Shown here: piece after piece, positions 9,028-18,663 of the stretch
Layout: the number at the start of each line of letters is the position of its first letter
Numbering within the stretch: the first letter of the stretch is position 1
From: Actinomadura sp. DC4
GTDB taxonomy: Bacteria; Actinomycetota; Actinomycetes; Streptosporangiales; Streptosporangiaceae
DNA: 64,000 nucleotides
NCBI RefSeq assembly: GCF_030406325.1
Contig: NZ_JAUEQY010000028.1
Location: forward strand, 89,158-153,157
Direction: 5' to 3'
Made by a program: the position numbers and the translations under genes
Notes under the pieces: model-generated
The model's database searches: none
Told to the model about the DNA's origin: nothing
The model's input: the letters and a program-made list of their open reading frames with translations, nothing else

Positions 9028-9597
9028 GTGCAGGGCAACACAGAACTAACAGCGCTCACCCAGCTCGCTGCTCAGAAGAGCAATCCGCTGGTCACGCTCT
9101 TGCCGGTGATCCTCATCGGCGTCGTCTTCTATTTCCTGCTCTTCCGCCCGCAGCGCAGGCGGCAGCAGCAGCAGCAACAGATGCAACGGCAGATCGAGCC
9201 CGGTCAGCGCGTCATGACGACCGCGGGCATGATCGCCGAGGTCGTCGTCGTCGAGGACGACGCGATCGTCCTCGAGATCGCGCCGGGGGTCGAGGTCCGT
9301 TTCGTGAAGCAGGCCATCGGCCAGGTGCTGCACGACGACGAGGAGATCGAGGACGAGACCGAGGCCGAGGGCGAGGAGCCGGAGGAGTCCGAGGAGTCCA
9401 AGAAGTCCGCCGAGCTCGAGCCCGCCGAGGCGGAGCGTGTCGAGGCCGAGCGCGATGAGATCCCGGAGGCCCGGGAGACCTTGCAGGACGATGTCGAGGC
9501 GAAGACCGAGACTCTTCCCGGCGCGACCGGGAAGAAAGCCGAGGACACGCCGTTGAGCGAAGGCGAAGACAAGTCCGGCAAGAGGCCTTCGGCCTGA
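9028..9597 (+). CDS. yajC: Sec translocase accessory subunit YajC
   Basis: YajC is a small single-span membrane protein that associates with SecDF. The start is GTG 9028, preceded by GGAAGGA, giving 189 residues. One transmembrane helix (about 20-40, TLLPVILIGVVFYFLLF) is followed by a basic, glutamine-rich segment and the short conserved YajC domain (to about 95). The rest is a long Glu/Asp-rich tail ending in a polar Lys/Ser segment. Typical YajC is about 110 residues, so roughly half of this protein is an acidic extension, seen in many actinobacteria and of unknown role. secD begins 38 bases later. Confidence 0.93.
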   Translation: MQGNTELTALTQLAAQKSNPLVTLLPVILIGVVFYFLLFRPQRRRQQQQQQMQRQIEPGQRVMTTAGMIAEVVVVEDDAIVLEIAPGVEVRFVKQAIGQVLHDDEEIEDETEAEGEEPEESEESKKSAELEPAEAERVEAERDEIPEARETLQDDVEAKTETLPGATGKKAEDTPLSEGEDKSGKRPSA

Positions 9598-9634
9598 CCA
9601 GAGCCTGACCGCAGACAAAGGACGAAAGACGACC

Positions 9635-11440
9635 GTGGCTCCGCCAAACAGAAACGTTTCGAGACCGGGGCGCGTGCTGCTCACGCTGCTCGTGATTGCC
9701 GTAGCCCTGGTGGGCCTGATGTTCTGGCAGGGCCAAAAGACGCCCAAGCTGGCTCTGGACCTGGCCGGGGGCACCACCGTGACGCTCACGGCGGAGCCCA
9801 CGAAGGCCGGGGCCAAGATCGGCGACTCCGAGATGTCCCAGGCGATCAACATCATGCGCGAGCGCGTGAACAGCCTGGGCGTCTCCGAGGCCGAGGTCAC
9901 CAAGCAGGGCAGCAACGTCATCATCGTCCAGGTGCCCGGTCAGGGGCAGGAACGCGTCGTCAAGCTCATCGGCACCACGGCCAAGCTGGAGTTCCGGCAG
10001 GTCATGGTCGCCGAGCCGGTCGGCGTCCCGCAGCAGGCCGCCACGCCGACGCCCACGCCGACCCCGACGGGCAAGGCGTCCAAGGGCGCCAAGACCCCCA
10101 AGCCGTCCGGGTCGCCGTCCGCCAAGGCGTCGGCGACCGCGTCGCCCAAGGGCCGCGCGCTCGCGAAGGCGCTGACCGCCCCGACGCCCAAGCCGTCCGG
10201 GTCGGGCAAGGCGGCCACCCCGGCGCCGAGCGCCTCGCAGTCGCTGACCCCCGAGCAGCAGCAACAGCTCGAGCAGCAGCTCGCTCAGCAACAGCAGCAG
10301 CAGGCCGGCGCCGAGGACTTCACCGGCGTCGACCCGGCCGTCAAGGCGCAGTTCGACAAGCTCACCTGCACGGGCAACGACGTCGGCCAGGGCCAGACGT
10401 TCAACCCGGCCAAGCAGGCCGCGGTCTGCGCCCGGCCCGACCCGAAGACGCACAAGAGCGACTACAAGTTCGTCCTCGCCCCGACGCAGATCTCCGGTGA
10501 GCAGGTCACCAAGGCGCAGGCGCTCGCGCCGGACCCGCAGTCCGGCCGGGTCCAGTGGACCGTCAGCCTCGACCTCAACGGTTCCGCCACCAAGACGTTC
10601 GCCGACTTCACCCAGAAGGCCGCGGCGCTGGGCGAGAACAACACGCGCAACCACTTCGCCATCGTCCTGGACGGCACGGTCTACTCCTGGCCGAGCGTCA
10701 AGGAGGCCATCACCTCCGGCAACGCCCAGATCGAGGGGCAGTTCACCCAGCAGGACTCCACCGACCTGGCCAACGTGCTGAAGTACGGCGCGCTGCCGCT
10801 GAAGTTCAACCAGAGCTCGATCGAGTCGGTCTCGGCCACACTCGGCAAGGACCAGCTGTCCGCCGGCCTGATCGCGGGCGCGATCGGCCTGGGCCTCGTC
10901 GTGCTCTACTGCCTCTTCTACTACCGCGGGCTCGGCTTCGTCGCGATCTCCAGCCTGGTCATCGCGGGCTGCCTGACGTACGAGGCGGTCGTGCTGCTCG
11001 GCAAGTTCATCGACTTCCGGATGTCGCTCGCCGGCATCGCGGGTGCGATCGTCGCGATCGGCATCACGGCCGACTCGTTCGTGGTGTTCTTCGAACGACT
11101 ACGTGACGAGGTGCGCGAGGGCCGGAGCCTGCGCACCGCCGTCGAACGCGGCTGGCACCGCGCCCGGCGTACGATCATCGTCGCGGACGCGGTCTCCTTC
11201 ATCGCCGCGCTGCTGCTCTACTGGTTCGCCATCGGAGGGGTCAAGGGCTTCGCGTTCACGCTGGGGCTGACCACGCTCATCGACGTGATCGTGGTGTTCT
11301 TCTTCACCAAGCCGCTCGTGACGTTGCTGGCCCGTACGAAGTTCTTCGGTCGCGGCCACAAGCTGTCCGGACTCGATCCGAGCACACTGGGTGTGGGCAA
11401 ACGCACCACCGTCCGCCCGACCAGTGCCAAGGAGGCCTGA
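9635..11440 (+). CDS. secD: protein translocase subunit SecD
   Basis: SecD is one half of the SecDF proton-driven motor that helps pull secreted proteins out of SecYEG. The 601-residue product has a first transmembrane helix (about 13-30), the LALDLAGGTTVTL motif, a large periplasmic-side region, and a C-terminal RND-type bundle of five helices (from about 405). Between about residues 131 and 225 there is a low-complexity insert of Pro/Thr/Lys/Ser repeats ending in glutamine runs. Its stop codon shares one base with the secF start (TGATG), so translation of the two is likely coupled. Confidence 0.96.
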   Translation: MAPPNRNVSRPGRVLLTLLVIAVALVGLMFWQGQKTPKLALDLAGGTTVTLTAEPTKAGAKIGDSEMSQAINIMRERVNSLGVSEAEVTKQGSNVIIVQVPGQGQERVVKLIGTTAKLEFRQVMVAEPVGVPQQAATPTPTPTPTGKASKGAKTPKPSGSPSAKASATASPKGRALAKALTAPTPKPSGSGKAATPAPSASQSLTPEQQQQLEQQLAQQQQQQAGAEDFTGVDPAVKAQFDKLTCTGNDVGQGQTFNPAKQAAVCARPDPKTHKSDYKFVLAPTQISGEQVTKAQALAPDPQSGRVQWTVSLDLNGSATKTFADFTQKAAALGENNTRNHFAIVLDGTVYSWPSVKEAITSGNAQIEGQFTQQDSTDLANVLKYGALPLKFNQSSIESVSATLGKDQLSAGLIAGAIGLGLVVLYCLFYYRGLGFVAISSLVIAGCLTYEAVVLLGKFIDFRMSLAGIAGAIVAIGITADSFVVFFERLRDEVREGRSLRTAVERGWHRARRTIIVADAVSFIAALLLYWFAIGGVKGFAFTLGLTTLIDVIVVFFFTKPLVTLLARTKFFGRGHKLSGLDPSTLGVGKRTTVRPTSAKEA

Positions 11441-12630
11441 TGTCACGCCTGGGCAACATCGGCGGCCGGCTCCACCGCGGCGAGATCTCGCTGGACTTCG
11501 TGGGGCGGCAGAAGACCTGGTACGCCGTATCCGGCCTCATCCTGGTCGTCAGCATCGCCTCGCTGCTCACCCTCGGCCTCAACTTCGGCGTCGAGTTCAA
11601 GGGCGGCACGGTCTTCCAGTTCCCGAGCAAGCCGGGCACCACCACGTCGGACGCCCGTAACGCGGTCACCGACGCCGGGGTCGTCAAAGAGGACCCCATC
11701 GTCCAGAAGACCGGCACCGGCTGGCGCGTCCAGACCGAGACCCTGACCTCCGCGGGCGTGACCGCCGTCCAGAAGTCGGTGCAGACCAAGTTCGGGCTCG
11801 CCAAGCCCGACGACGTCAGCCCGCAGACGGTCGGCGCCAGCTGGGGTAAGGACATCTCCAAGAAGGCGCTCGAAGGCCTGGTCGTCTTCCTGATCGCCAT
11901 CGTGGTCTATCTGTCCATCGCCTTCGAGTGGCGGATGGCGGTCGCCGCGCTCATCGCGCTCGCGCACGACATCCTGATCACGATCGGCGTCTACTCCCTC
12001 GTGCAGTTCGAGGTGACGCCGTCCTCGGTGGTCGGCCTGCTGACGATCCTCGGTTACTCGCTGTACGACACCGTGGTCGTCTTCGACAAGGTCCGCGAGA
12101 ACACCCGTTCGCTGACCACGTCGAACGCCATGACCTACAGCCAGGCGGCCAACCTGGGCCTCAACCAGACCCTGGTCCGGTCGATCAACACCTCGGTGAT
12201 CGCCCTGCTGCCCGTGGGCGGCCTGCTGTTCATCGGTGCCGGCATCCTGGGCGCGGGCACCCTGAAGGACCTGGCGCTCGTCCTCTTCGTCGGCATGCTG
12301 GCCGGCGCGTACTCCTCGATCTGCATCGCCACGCCCATCCTGGCCGACCTGCAGGAGCGCCAGGACAAATACCGCACCCTCGCCAAGCGGGTGCAGGCCA
12401 AGGCGACCAGCTCCAAGCGCCGGTCCAAGGCGGCGACCACCGAGGTGCCGGGCACCGGCACCGGGGACGAGGCCGGCGAGGAGCCGCAGGACACGGTCCC
12501 GGGGGACGACGACACCGGCGAGACGACCTCGGTCGGCGCCGGCGGCATCCGGCTCGTCCAGCAGGGGCCGCGGCAGCAGCCGCGGAAGGCCGGGACCCGT
12601 GGCCGGCCCAGCGGCAAGAAGAAGCGCTGA
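11440..12630 (+). CDS. secF: protein translocase subunit SecF
   Basis: SecF completes the SecDF complex. The 396-residue product has six predicted transmembrane helices: the first at about 25-45, then an exoplasmic P4-type domain with FGVEFKGGTVFQF, and five helices from about 145 including LTILGYSLYDTVVVFD. A charged cytoplasmic tail of about 90 residues, rich in Lys, Arg, Gly and Glu and ending GKKKR, is an actinobacterial addition. ATG 11440 overlaps the secD stop by one base. Confidence 0.96.
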   Translation: MSRLGNIGGRLHRGEISLDFVGRQKTWYAVSGLILVVSIASLLTLGLNFGVEFKGGTVFQFPSKPGTTTSDARNAVTDAGVVKEDPIVQKTGTGWRVQTETLTSAGVTAVQKSVQTKFGLAKPDDVSPQTVGASWGKDISKKALEGLVVFLIAIVVYLSIAFEWRMAVAALIALAHDILITIGVYSLVQFEVTPSSVVGLLTILGYSLYDTVVVFDKVRENTRSLTTSNAMTYSQAANLGLNQTLVRSINTSVIALLPVGGLLFIGAGILGAGTLKDLALVLFVGMLAGAYSSICIATPILADLQERQDKYRTLAKRVQAKATSSKRRSKAATTEVPGTGTGDEAGEEPQDTVPGDDDTGETTSVGAGGIRLVQQGPRQQPRKAGTRGRPSGKKKR

Positions 12631-12651
12631 CCTCTTCTCGATTGCGCAGTC

Positions 12652-12694
12652 CGGCGGGCGATACACCCCGATACAAGGGGAGTGTCGCCCGCCG
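12652..12694 (+). terminator. long hairpin terminator after secF
   Basis: CGGCGGGCGA pairs perfectly with TCGCCCGCCG, and the stem continues with minor mismatches to CCCC/GGGG around a 7-base loop. It lies 21 bases after the secF stop and closes the yajC-secDF unit before apt. Confidence 0.7.
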
Positions 12695-12798
12695 AAGCGT
12701 GTACGGTCATAGCGGCGTCCGGGGACTGATCGTTCTTCCTCCCCGAGGCGCCGAGTTCTCATCGCGCCGGGCCCGGCGAAGTGCCGTCAAGGAGGATC

Positions 12799-13338
12799 GT
12801 GACCAGTCGCCCCGTCGACCTGACGCAGCTGATCACCGACCACATCAGGGAAGTCCCCGACTACCCCAAGCAGGGCGTGGTCTTCAAGGACATCACTCCG
12901 CTCCTCGCCGACCACACCGCCTTCGCGGCCGTGGTCGACGCCATCGTCGCCCACTACGGCAGGGGGACGATCGACAAGGTGGCCGGCGTCGAGGCGCGCG
13001 GGTTCATCCTCGCCGCCCCGGTGGCGTACCATTTCGGCGCCGGGTTCGTCCCGGTCCGTAAGAAGGGCAAGCTCCCGGCGGCCACCTACGCGGAGAGCTA
13101 CGACCTGGAGTACGGCGCCGAGACGATCGAGGTGCACCAGGACGCCTTCGCGCCGGGAGAGCGGGTGCTCATCGTCGACGACGTCCTCGCCACGGGCGGC
13201 ACGGCGCGTGCCGCCGCCGATCTCGTACGCCGGACCGGCGCCGAGGTGACCGGGTTTTCGGTCCTGATGGAGCTGGGCTTCCTGCACGGTCGCGACAAGG
13301 TCGGCGACCTCGACGTCCACGCCCTGGTGACCGTCTGA
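12799..13338 (+). CDS. apt: adenine phosphoribosyltransferase
   Basis: Apt salvages adenine to AMP using PRPP in the cytoplasm. GTG 12799 is chosen because AAGGAGG lies 4 bases upstream; an in-frame GTG at 12781 would place that ribosome site inside the gene. The 179-residue product has the type I PRTase signature VLIVDDVLATGGTARAA (about 124-140) and the Apt-specific VEARGFILAAP. It lies between secF and rel, an order widely conserved in actinobacteria. It runs tail to tail with the DUF3592 gene, with two bases between the stops. Confidence 0.96.
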   Translation: MTSRPVDLTQLITDHIREVPDYPKQGVVFKDITPLLADHTAFAAVVDAIVAHYGRGTIDKVAGVEARGFILAAPVAYHFGAGFVPVRKKGKLPAATYAESYDLEYGAETIEVHQDAFAPGERVLIVDDVLATGGTARAAADLVRRTGAEVTGFSVLMELGFLHGRDKVGDLDVHALVTV

Positions 13339-13340
13339 GG

Positions 13341-13757
13341 TCAGAGCGCGGCGAGCGCCATCAGCAGCACGACGACGGCCAGGGCGAACAGGGCGAAGCT
13401 CCCACGCGCCTTGGCGCCCATGCCCTGATAGCGGTCGTACGGCTCGTACGGGCTGTCCTCGGACACGACGACGGTCATCGAGTCGCCGCGCTCCTGCGGC
13501 ACGCTCGACGCGTTGACGATGGTGGCCTCATAGGTGCGTTCGCCCAGGTGGTAGCGGACGATCGGGGTCACGTCGTACGTTCCGGCGGCCCGGCGGGAGG
13601 GGCTCGCGAGAGTGTCGACGACCTGGGCCTGGAGCTCGGCGCCGGTGCGCCGTGCGCGGAGGTAGGCGAACTCACGGCGGCCGGCACGGGCGACCCCCAC
13701 GAGAGCGAACGCCATCAGAGTCACGGCGATCACGAGAAAGACCATGAACCTGATCAT
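13341..13757 (-). CDS. DUF3592-type membrane protein
   Basis: This small membrane protein has 138 residues from ATG 13757. An N-terminal helix (about 3-22, FMVFLVIAVTLMAFALVGVA) is followed by an extracytoplasmic beta-rich domain with PIVRYHLGERTYEATI, the pattern of DUF3592 proteins, and a C-terminal helix (about 118-137). No ribosome site is obvious. An upstream in-frame start would add 89 proline- and arginine-rich residues overlapping the rel promoter and start, which I reject. The role of the family is unknown. Confidence 0.75.
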   Translation of the reverse strand: MIRFMVFLVIAVTLMAFALVGVARAGRREFAYLRARRTGAELQAQVVDTLASPSRRAAGTYDVTPIVRYHLGERTYEATIVNASSVPQERGDSMTVVVSEDSPYEPYDRYQGMGAKARGSFALFALAVVVLLMALAAL

Positions 13758-13888
13758 GCACGTACGGCAGCCCGGAAGACGACGGACCCCCGGTTCCGGC
13801 GCGTACGGCGGAGGCCCCGGCCCGCGCCGGGCTTCCTGCGGTTCGGGCCGGAATGGCGGATCGGCGCCGACTGGAATTCCGCGCCCGC

Positions 13889-13894
13889 TAAACT
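13889..13894 (+). promoter_or_regulatory. -10 element for rel
   Basis: TAAACT lies 31 bases before the rel GTG start; the predicted start of transcription is near 13901. The ribosome site GGGGAGG at 13914-13920 follows in the short leader. No good -35 is seen. Confidence 0.5.
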
Positions 13895-13924
13895 GGTCTT
13901 CCAATGCAGGCATGGGGAGGCTGA

Positions 13925-16303
13925 GTGCCCGGTGAGGTGGTGTCAACCGACGCGGCGTCCGATGCCGCTCTGACGCCGCGCATCGAACCCCATACGCTCC
14001 CGGCGCCACAGCCGGACGGCACACCCGCTTCCGCAGCGGACGAGGGTGATCGCTCTCCCTCGAGCCCGACTGCGCCCTCGGCCGCCCGGGTCCGCCGGCG
14101 GCTCGCCCGGCTCGGCGCCCAGCGTGGACCCATCATGAACCCTGTACTCGAACCCCTGATCAAGACGCTCCGGAACACACATCCCAAGGCGGACGTGCGT
14201 CTCGTCGAGCGCGCCTACGACGTCGCGGCCCACCATCACCGCGAGCAGAAGCGCAAGAGCGGCGACCCGTACATCACGCACCCGCTCGCGGTCGCCACGA
14301 TCCTCGCCGAGCTCGGCATGAACACCGAGACGCTGTGCGCCGCGCTGCTGCACGACACGGTGGAGGACACCACCTACACCCTCGACCAGCTGCGGGGCGA
14401 CTTCGGCGACGTGATCGCCGCCCTGGTCGACGGGGTGACAAAGCTCGACAAGGTCAAATACGGCGAGGCGGCCGAGGCCGAGACCGTGCGCAAGATGGTC
14501 GTCGCCATGTCGCGCGACATCCGCGTCCTCGTGATCAAGCTGGCCGACCGCCTCCACAACATGCGCACCCTGCGTTACCTGCCGCGTCACAAGCAGGAGC
14601 GCAAGGCCCGCGAGACGCTCGAGATCTTCGCGCCGCTCGCGCACCGCCTCGGGATGAACACCCTCAAGTGGGAGCTGGAGGACCTCGCCTTCCAGACGCT
14701 CTATCCCAAGCGGTTCGACGAGATCGCGCGGCTGGTGTCCGAGCGGGCGCCCCGCCGCGACGTCTACCTCCAGGACGTCATCCAGCACGTCTCCAAGGAC
14801 CTGCGCGAGGCCAAGCTCAAGGCGACCGTCAAGGGCCGCCCGAAGCACTACTACTCGATCTACCAGAAGATGATCGCCCGCGAGCTGAGCTTCGAGGACA
14901 TCTACGATCTCGTCGGCATCCGGGTGCTCGTCGACACCGTCCGCGACTGCTACGCGGCCCTCGGCACGATCCACGCGCGATGGAACCCGGTCCCCGGCCG
15001 GTTCAAGGACTACATCGCGATGCCGAAGTTCAACATGTACCAATCGCTGCACACCACGGTGATCGGTCCCGAGGGCAAGCCGGTCGAGCTGCAGATCCGC
15101 ACCCGCGCCATGCACAACCGCGCCGAGTACGGCATCGCGGCGCACTGGAAGTACAAGGAGGAGACCGTCGGCGACGGCGGCCCCTCCGCGGGCAAGGCCG
15201 GCGACATGGCGTGGCTGCGCCAGCTCCTCGACTGGCAGAAGGAGACCACCGACCCGGCCGAGTTCCTCGAGTCGCTGCGCTTTGACCTGTCGGTCTCGGA
15301 GGTCTTCGTCTTCACCCCGAAGGGCCAGGTCCTCGCGCTGCCGCAGGGCGCGACCCCGGTCGACTTCGCGTTCGCCATCCACACCGAGGTCGGCAACCGT
15401 ACGATCGGCGCCCGCGTCAACGGCCGCCTCGTCCCGCTGGAGTCCACGCTCGACAACGGCGACACCGTGGAGATCTTCACCTCCAAGTCGCCGGACGCCG
15501 GGCCCAGCCGCGACTGGCTCAACTTCGTCAAGAGCGCCCGCGCCCGCAACAAGATCAAGCACTGGTTCTCCAAGGAGCGCCGCGAGAGCGCCATCGAGCA
15601 GGGCAAGGAGTCCCTGGCCCGCGCGATGCGCAAGCAGAACCTCCCGCTGCAGCGCATGCTGTCCGGCGAGGCCCTGCTGACGCTGGCGCACGACATGCAC
15701 TACGCCGACGTCTCCGCGCTGTACGCCGCGATCGGCGAGAGCCACGTGTCGGCGCAGAACATCGTCCGCAAGCTCGTCGACGCCCTCGGCGGCGACACCG
15801 CCGAAGAGCTCGAGACCTCGATCCCGACCCGCAAGCGCCGCTCCCGCCCGGCGGGCGACCCGGGCGTGGTCGTCGCCGGCGACTCGGACGTCTGGGTCCG
15901 CCTGTCCCGGTGCTGCACCCCGGTGCCGGGCGACGAGATCGTCGGGTTCGTCACCCGTGGCAACGGTGTCTCGGTGCACCGCGTCGACTGCGTCAACGTC
16001 ACCAACCTGCAGACCCAGCCCGACCGCATGGTCGACGTGAAGTGGTCCCCGAGCGAGGACTCGGTCTTCCTCGTGGCCATCCAGGTCGAGGCGCTCGACC
16101 GCCCGCGGCTGCTGTCGGACATCACCCGGGTCCTGTCGGACCAGCACGTGAACATCCTGTCGGCCTCGGTGGCGACCAACCGCGACCGCGTGGCGATCAG
16201 CCGGTTCAGCTTCGAGATGGGCGACCCGAAGCACCTGGGCCACGTGCTCAAGGCGGTCCGCTCCGTCGACGGCGTCTACGACGTCTACCGCGTCACGAGC
16301 TGA
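13925..16303 (+). CDS. relA: bifunctional (p)ppGpp synthetase/hydrolase Rel
   Basis: This enzyme makes and degrades the stringent-response alarmones. The 792-residue product has an N-terminal disordered extension of about 70 residues absent from short Rel proteins, an HD hydrolase domain with LLHDTVED (H143-D144) and RLHNMRTL, the synthetase domain with [13 protein letters not shown] and [10 protein letters not shown], a TGS domain ([20 protein letters not shown]), a helical region, the conserved-cysteine domain ([10 protein letters not shown]), and a C-terminal ACT domain. Both active sites look intact, so it should be a dual-function Rel. GTG 13925 follows GGGGAGG. The last 11 bases overlap the end of the convergent ABC permease gene. 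Confidence 0.96.
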   Translation: MPGEVVSTDAASDAALTPRIEPHTLPAPQPDGTPASAADEGDRSPSSPTAPSAARVRRRLARLGAQRGPIMNPVLEPLIKTLRNTHPKADVRLVERAYDVAAHHHREQKRKSGDPYITHPLAVATILAELGMNTETLCAALLHDTVEDTTYTLDQLRGDFGDVIAALVDGVTKLDKVKYGEAAEAETVRKMVVAMSRDIRVLVIKLADRLHNMRTLRYLPRHKQERKARETLEIFAPLAHRLGMNTLKWELEDLAFQTLYPKRFDEIARLVSERAPRRDVYLQDVIQHVSKDLREAKLKATVKGRPKHYYSIYQKMIARELSFEDIYDLVGIRVLVDTVRDCYAALGTIHARWNPVPGRFKDYIAMPKFNMYQSLHTTVIGPEGKPVELQIRTRAMHNRAEYGIAAHWKYKEETVGDGGPSAGKAGDMAWLRQLLDWQKETTDPAEFLESLRFDLSVSEVFVFTPKGQVLALPQGATPVDFAFAIHTEVGNRTIGARVNGRLVPLESTLDNGDTVEIFTSKSPDAGPSRDWLNFVKSARARNKIKHWFSKERRESAIEQGKESLARAMRKQNLPLQRMLSGEALLTLAHDMHYADVSALYAAIGESHVSAQNIVRKLVDALGGDTAEELETSIPTRKRRSRPAGDPGVVVAGDSDVWVRLSRCCTPVPGDEIVGFVTRGNGVSVHRVDCVNVTNLQTQPDRMVDVKWSPSEDSVFLVAIQVEALDRPRLLSDITRVLSDQHVNILSASVATNRDRVAISRFSFEMGDPKHLGHVLKAVRSVDGVYDVYRVTS

Positions 16304-17029
16304 ACAACCGCGCCCCCGCGAACAGGCAGCACGCCGCCAGTGCCAGTGTGACGGCCGCGCCGGCCGCGACCGTGCCGTTGGCGTAGTGCCCGAGGAACAC
16401 CTGCCGTACGGCGTCGACCGTGTAGCGGAACGGCACGACGCGGGAGGCACCGCCCAGCCAGCCGGGGGCGAGCGCCATCGGCAGCAGCAGGCCGGACAAC
16501 AACATGAGGGGCATCACCGCCGTGTTGACCATCGCGGCGAACTCCGGCGGCGTCGCGACGCGCATGGCCAGCCCGTACGACAGTGCGGACAGCGCGCCGG
16601 CCAGCACGGCGACGAAGGCCAGCCCGGCGAGGACGCCGGCGAGCGGGGCGCGCAGCCCGAACACGAGGCCGACCAGGACCAGGACGACGGACTGCGCGAC
16701 GAGCTGGACGACGTCGCGCAGGACGCGGCCGAGCAGGAGGGCGACGGGCCGTACGGGCGTGACCCGCATCCGGTCGATCACACCGAGGTCGCGGTCCATC
16801 AGCAGGCCGAGCCCCACGAACGTCCCGCCCAGCAGGGCGAGCTGGACGAGGATGCCGGGCACGAGGGTCTGCCAGGACGAGCCGCTCACGCGGAGGTCGA
16901 GGCGGGTCAGCAGCGGGCCGAAGAGCGCCAGGAACAGCAGCGGTTGGAGCATGCCGAACAGGAGCTGGGCACGGGAGCGGAGCGTCGCCCGCGCGTACCG
17001 GCCGAAGACGGTGCCGATGTCGGTGATCA

Positions 17030-17030
<1 letters not shown>
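16293..17030 (-). CDS. ABC-2 type exporter permease
   Basis: This 245-residue membrane protein has about six predicted helices and the ABC-2 (DrrB-like) pattern: an N-terminal amphipathic stretch, then [11 protein letters not shown], and [18 protein letters not shown] between membrane segments. It should form the channel for the ATPase encoded immediately upstream; the stop of that gene and the start of this one overlap by one base. Such pairs export drugs or lipids; the substrate is not predictable. Because the ATPase has lost its 5' end, expression and function of the permease are doubtful. Confidence 0.85.
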
Positions 17031-17731
<701 letters not shown>

Positions 17732-17737
<6 letters not shown>

Positions 17738-17745
17738 GGGACCGC
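17732..17745. other. deletion or assembly junction joining two 5'-truncated genes
   Basis: The minus-strand ATPase coding sequence meets the plus-strand TetR coding sequence within a few bases, with no room for start codons, ribosome sites or promoters. The expected first 15-20 codons of the ATPase, the divergent promoter region and roughly the first 35-45 codons of the regulator are all missing. The join lies in very GC-rich sequence, so misassembly is a live alternative to a true deletion. Confidence 0.7.
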
Positions 17746-18268
17746 CGCGGCGGCGGAGGTGTCGGTCAACACCGTCTACAACTACTTCGAGGCCAAGGAG
17801 GACCTCATCCTGCCGCCGGACCAGGCGTCCGCGCGGCGGCTCGCCGACATCGTGCGCGACCGGGCGGTCGGTGAGTCGGCCGCCCAGGCCGTCGTGGGCC
17901 GGCTACGCGACGAGGCACGCCGCCGCGACCGCCGCCTGGGCCTGACCGAGGGATTCGGGAGGGTCTACCGCATGATGCGCGCCGCCCCGACGCTGACCGC
18001 CCGGCTGGAGGAGCTCGGCCACCAGATGACGGAGGAACTGGCCGCGGTACTGGCCGAGGAGACGGCCGCCGAGCCGGACGACCTCCGGCCACGCGTGGTC
18101 GCCGCCCAGCTGGGAGCCTGCCAGGCGCTGGTATTCGCCGAGATCGGCGAACGCACCGGCGCGGGCGAACCCCCGGACACGATCGCCGCCGCGATCCTGA
18201 AGATCCTCGACACGGTCGAGGAGATGCTCGGCGACCCCGTACGCGACTACGCGATCAAAAAAGCCTGA
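17738..18268 (+). pseudogene. TetR-family regulator, 5'-truncated
   Basis: About 176 codons remain open to a TGA at 18268. The fragment begins TAAAAEVSVNTVYNYFEAKE, the second half of a TetR helix-turn-helix: the recognition helix is present but helix 1 and most of helix 2 are gone. The C-terminal ligand-binding part continues normally (FGRVYRMMRAAPTLTARLEE). No start codon with a ribosome site exists for it; the open frame simply continues back through the antisense of the ATPase gene. It was presumably the divergent repressor of the neighbouring exporter. Without an intact DNA-binding domain it should not repress. Confidence 0.75.
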
Positions 18269-18663
18269 CAAGACGCGCGGAGCGGCACGTACGAGAGGCC
18301 GCCCACGTCTTTTGACGTTTCGCGCTGACGGAAGGGGGAGCGCCGAGGGCGATCTGGTATCTGGTCCCGCCCTGCCAGGGCCCGGCGAGCAGCACCCGCG
18401 GCGCCCCGGCCGGAGGGCCGGCACTACTGAGAGCCGGCCGAACGCAGGAGGTCGCGACGCGGCCGCTCTTCGACGGCGTTCACCGAGCTCCGCGCCGGGT
18501 GACCGGAGCGTTTGGAGATGGCAAGCCCCCGGCTGGGACGGCCGCGTCATGGGACAACCGCGCGCGGTCACGCCCTCCGCCCGTACCACGACCGACCCTA
18601 CGGCCGCGTGAGCCCGGCCACGACCACGCCCCGGCGGCTCAGGACGCCCCCGCCGGGGTGCGG
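18269..18663. other. gene-free stretch between the TetR fragment and the DUF349 gene
   Basis: These 395 bases hold several GC-rich inverted segments, for example CCGGCC-gga-GGGCCGG near 18410. I see no credible coding frame, RNA family or mobile element. It may be decayed sequence left by the same event that damaged the exporter locus; that is a guess. Confidence 0.4.
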
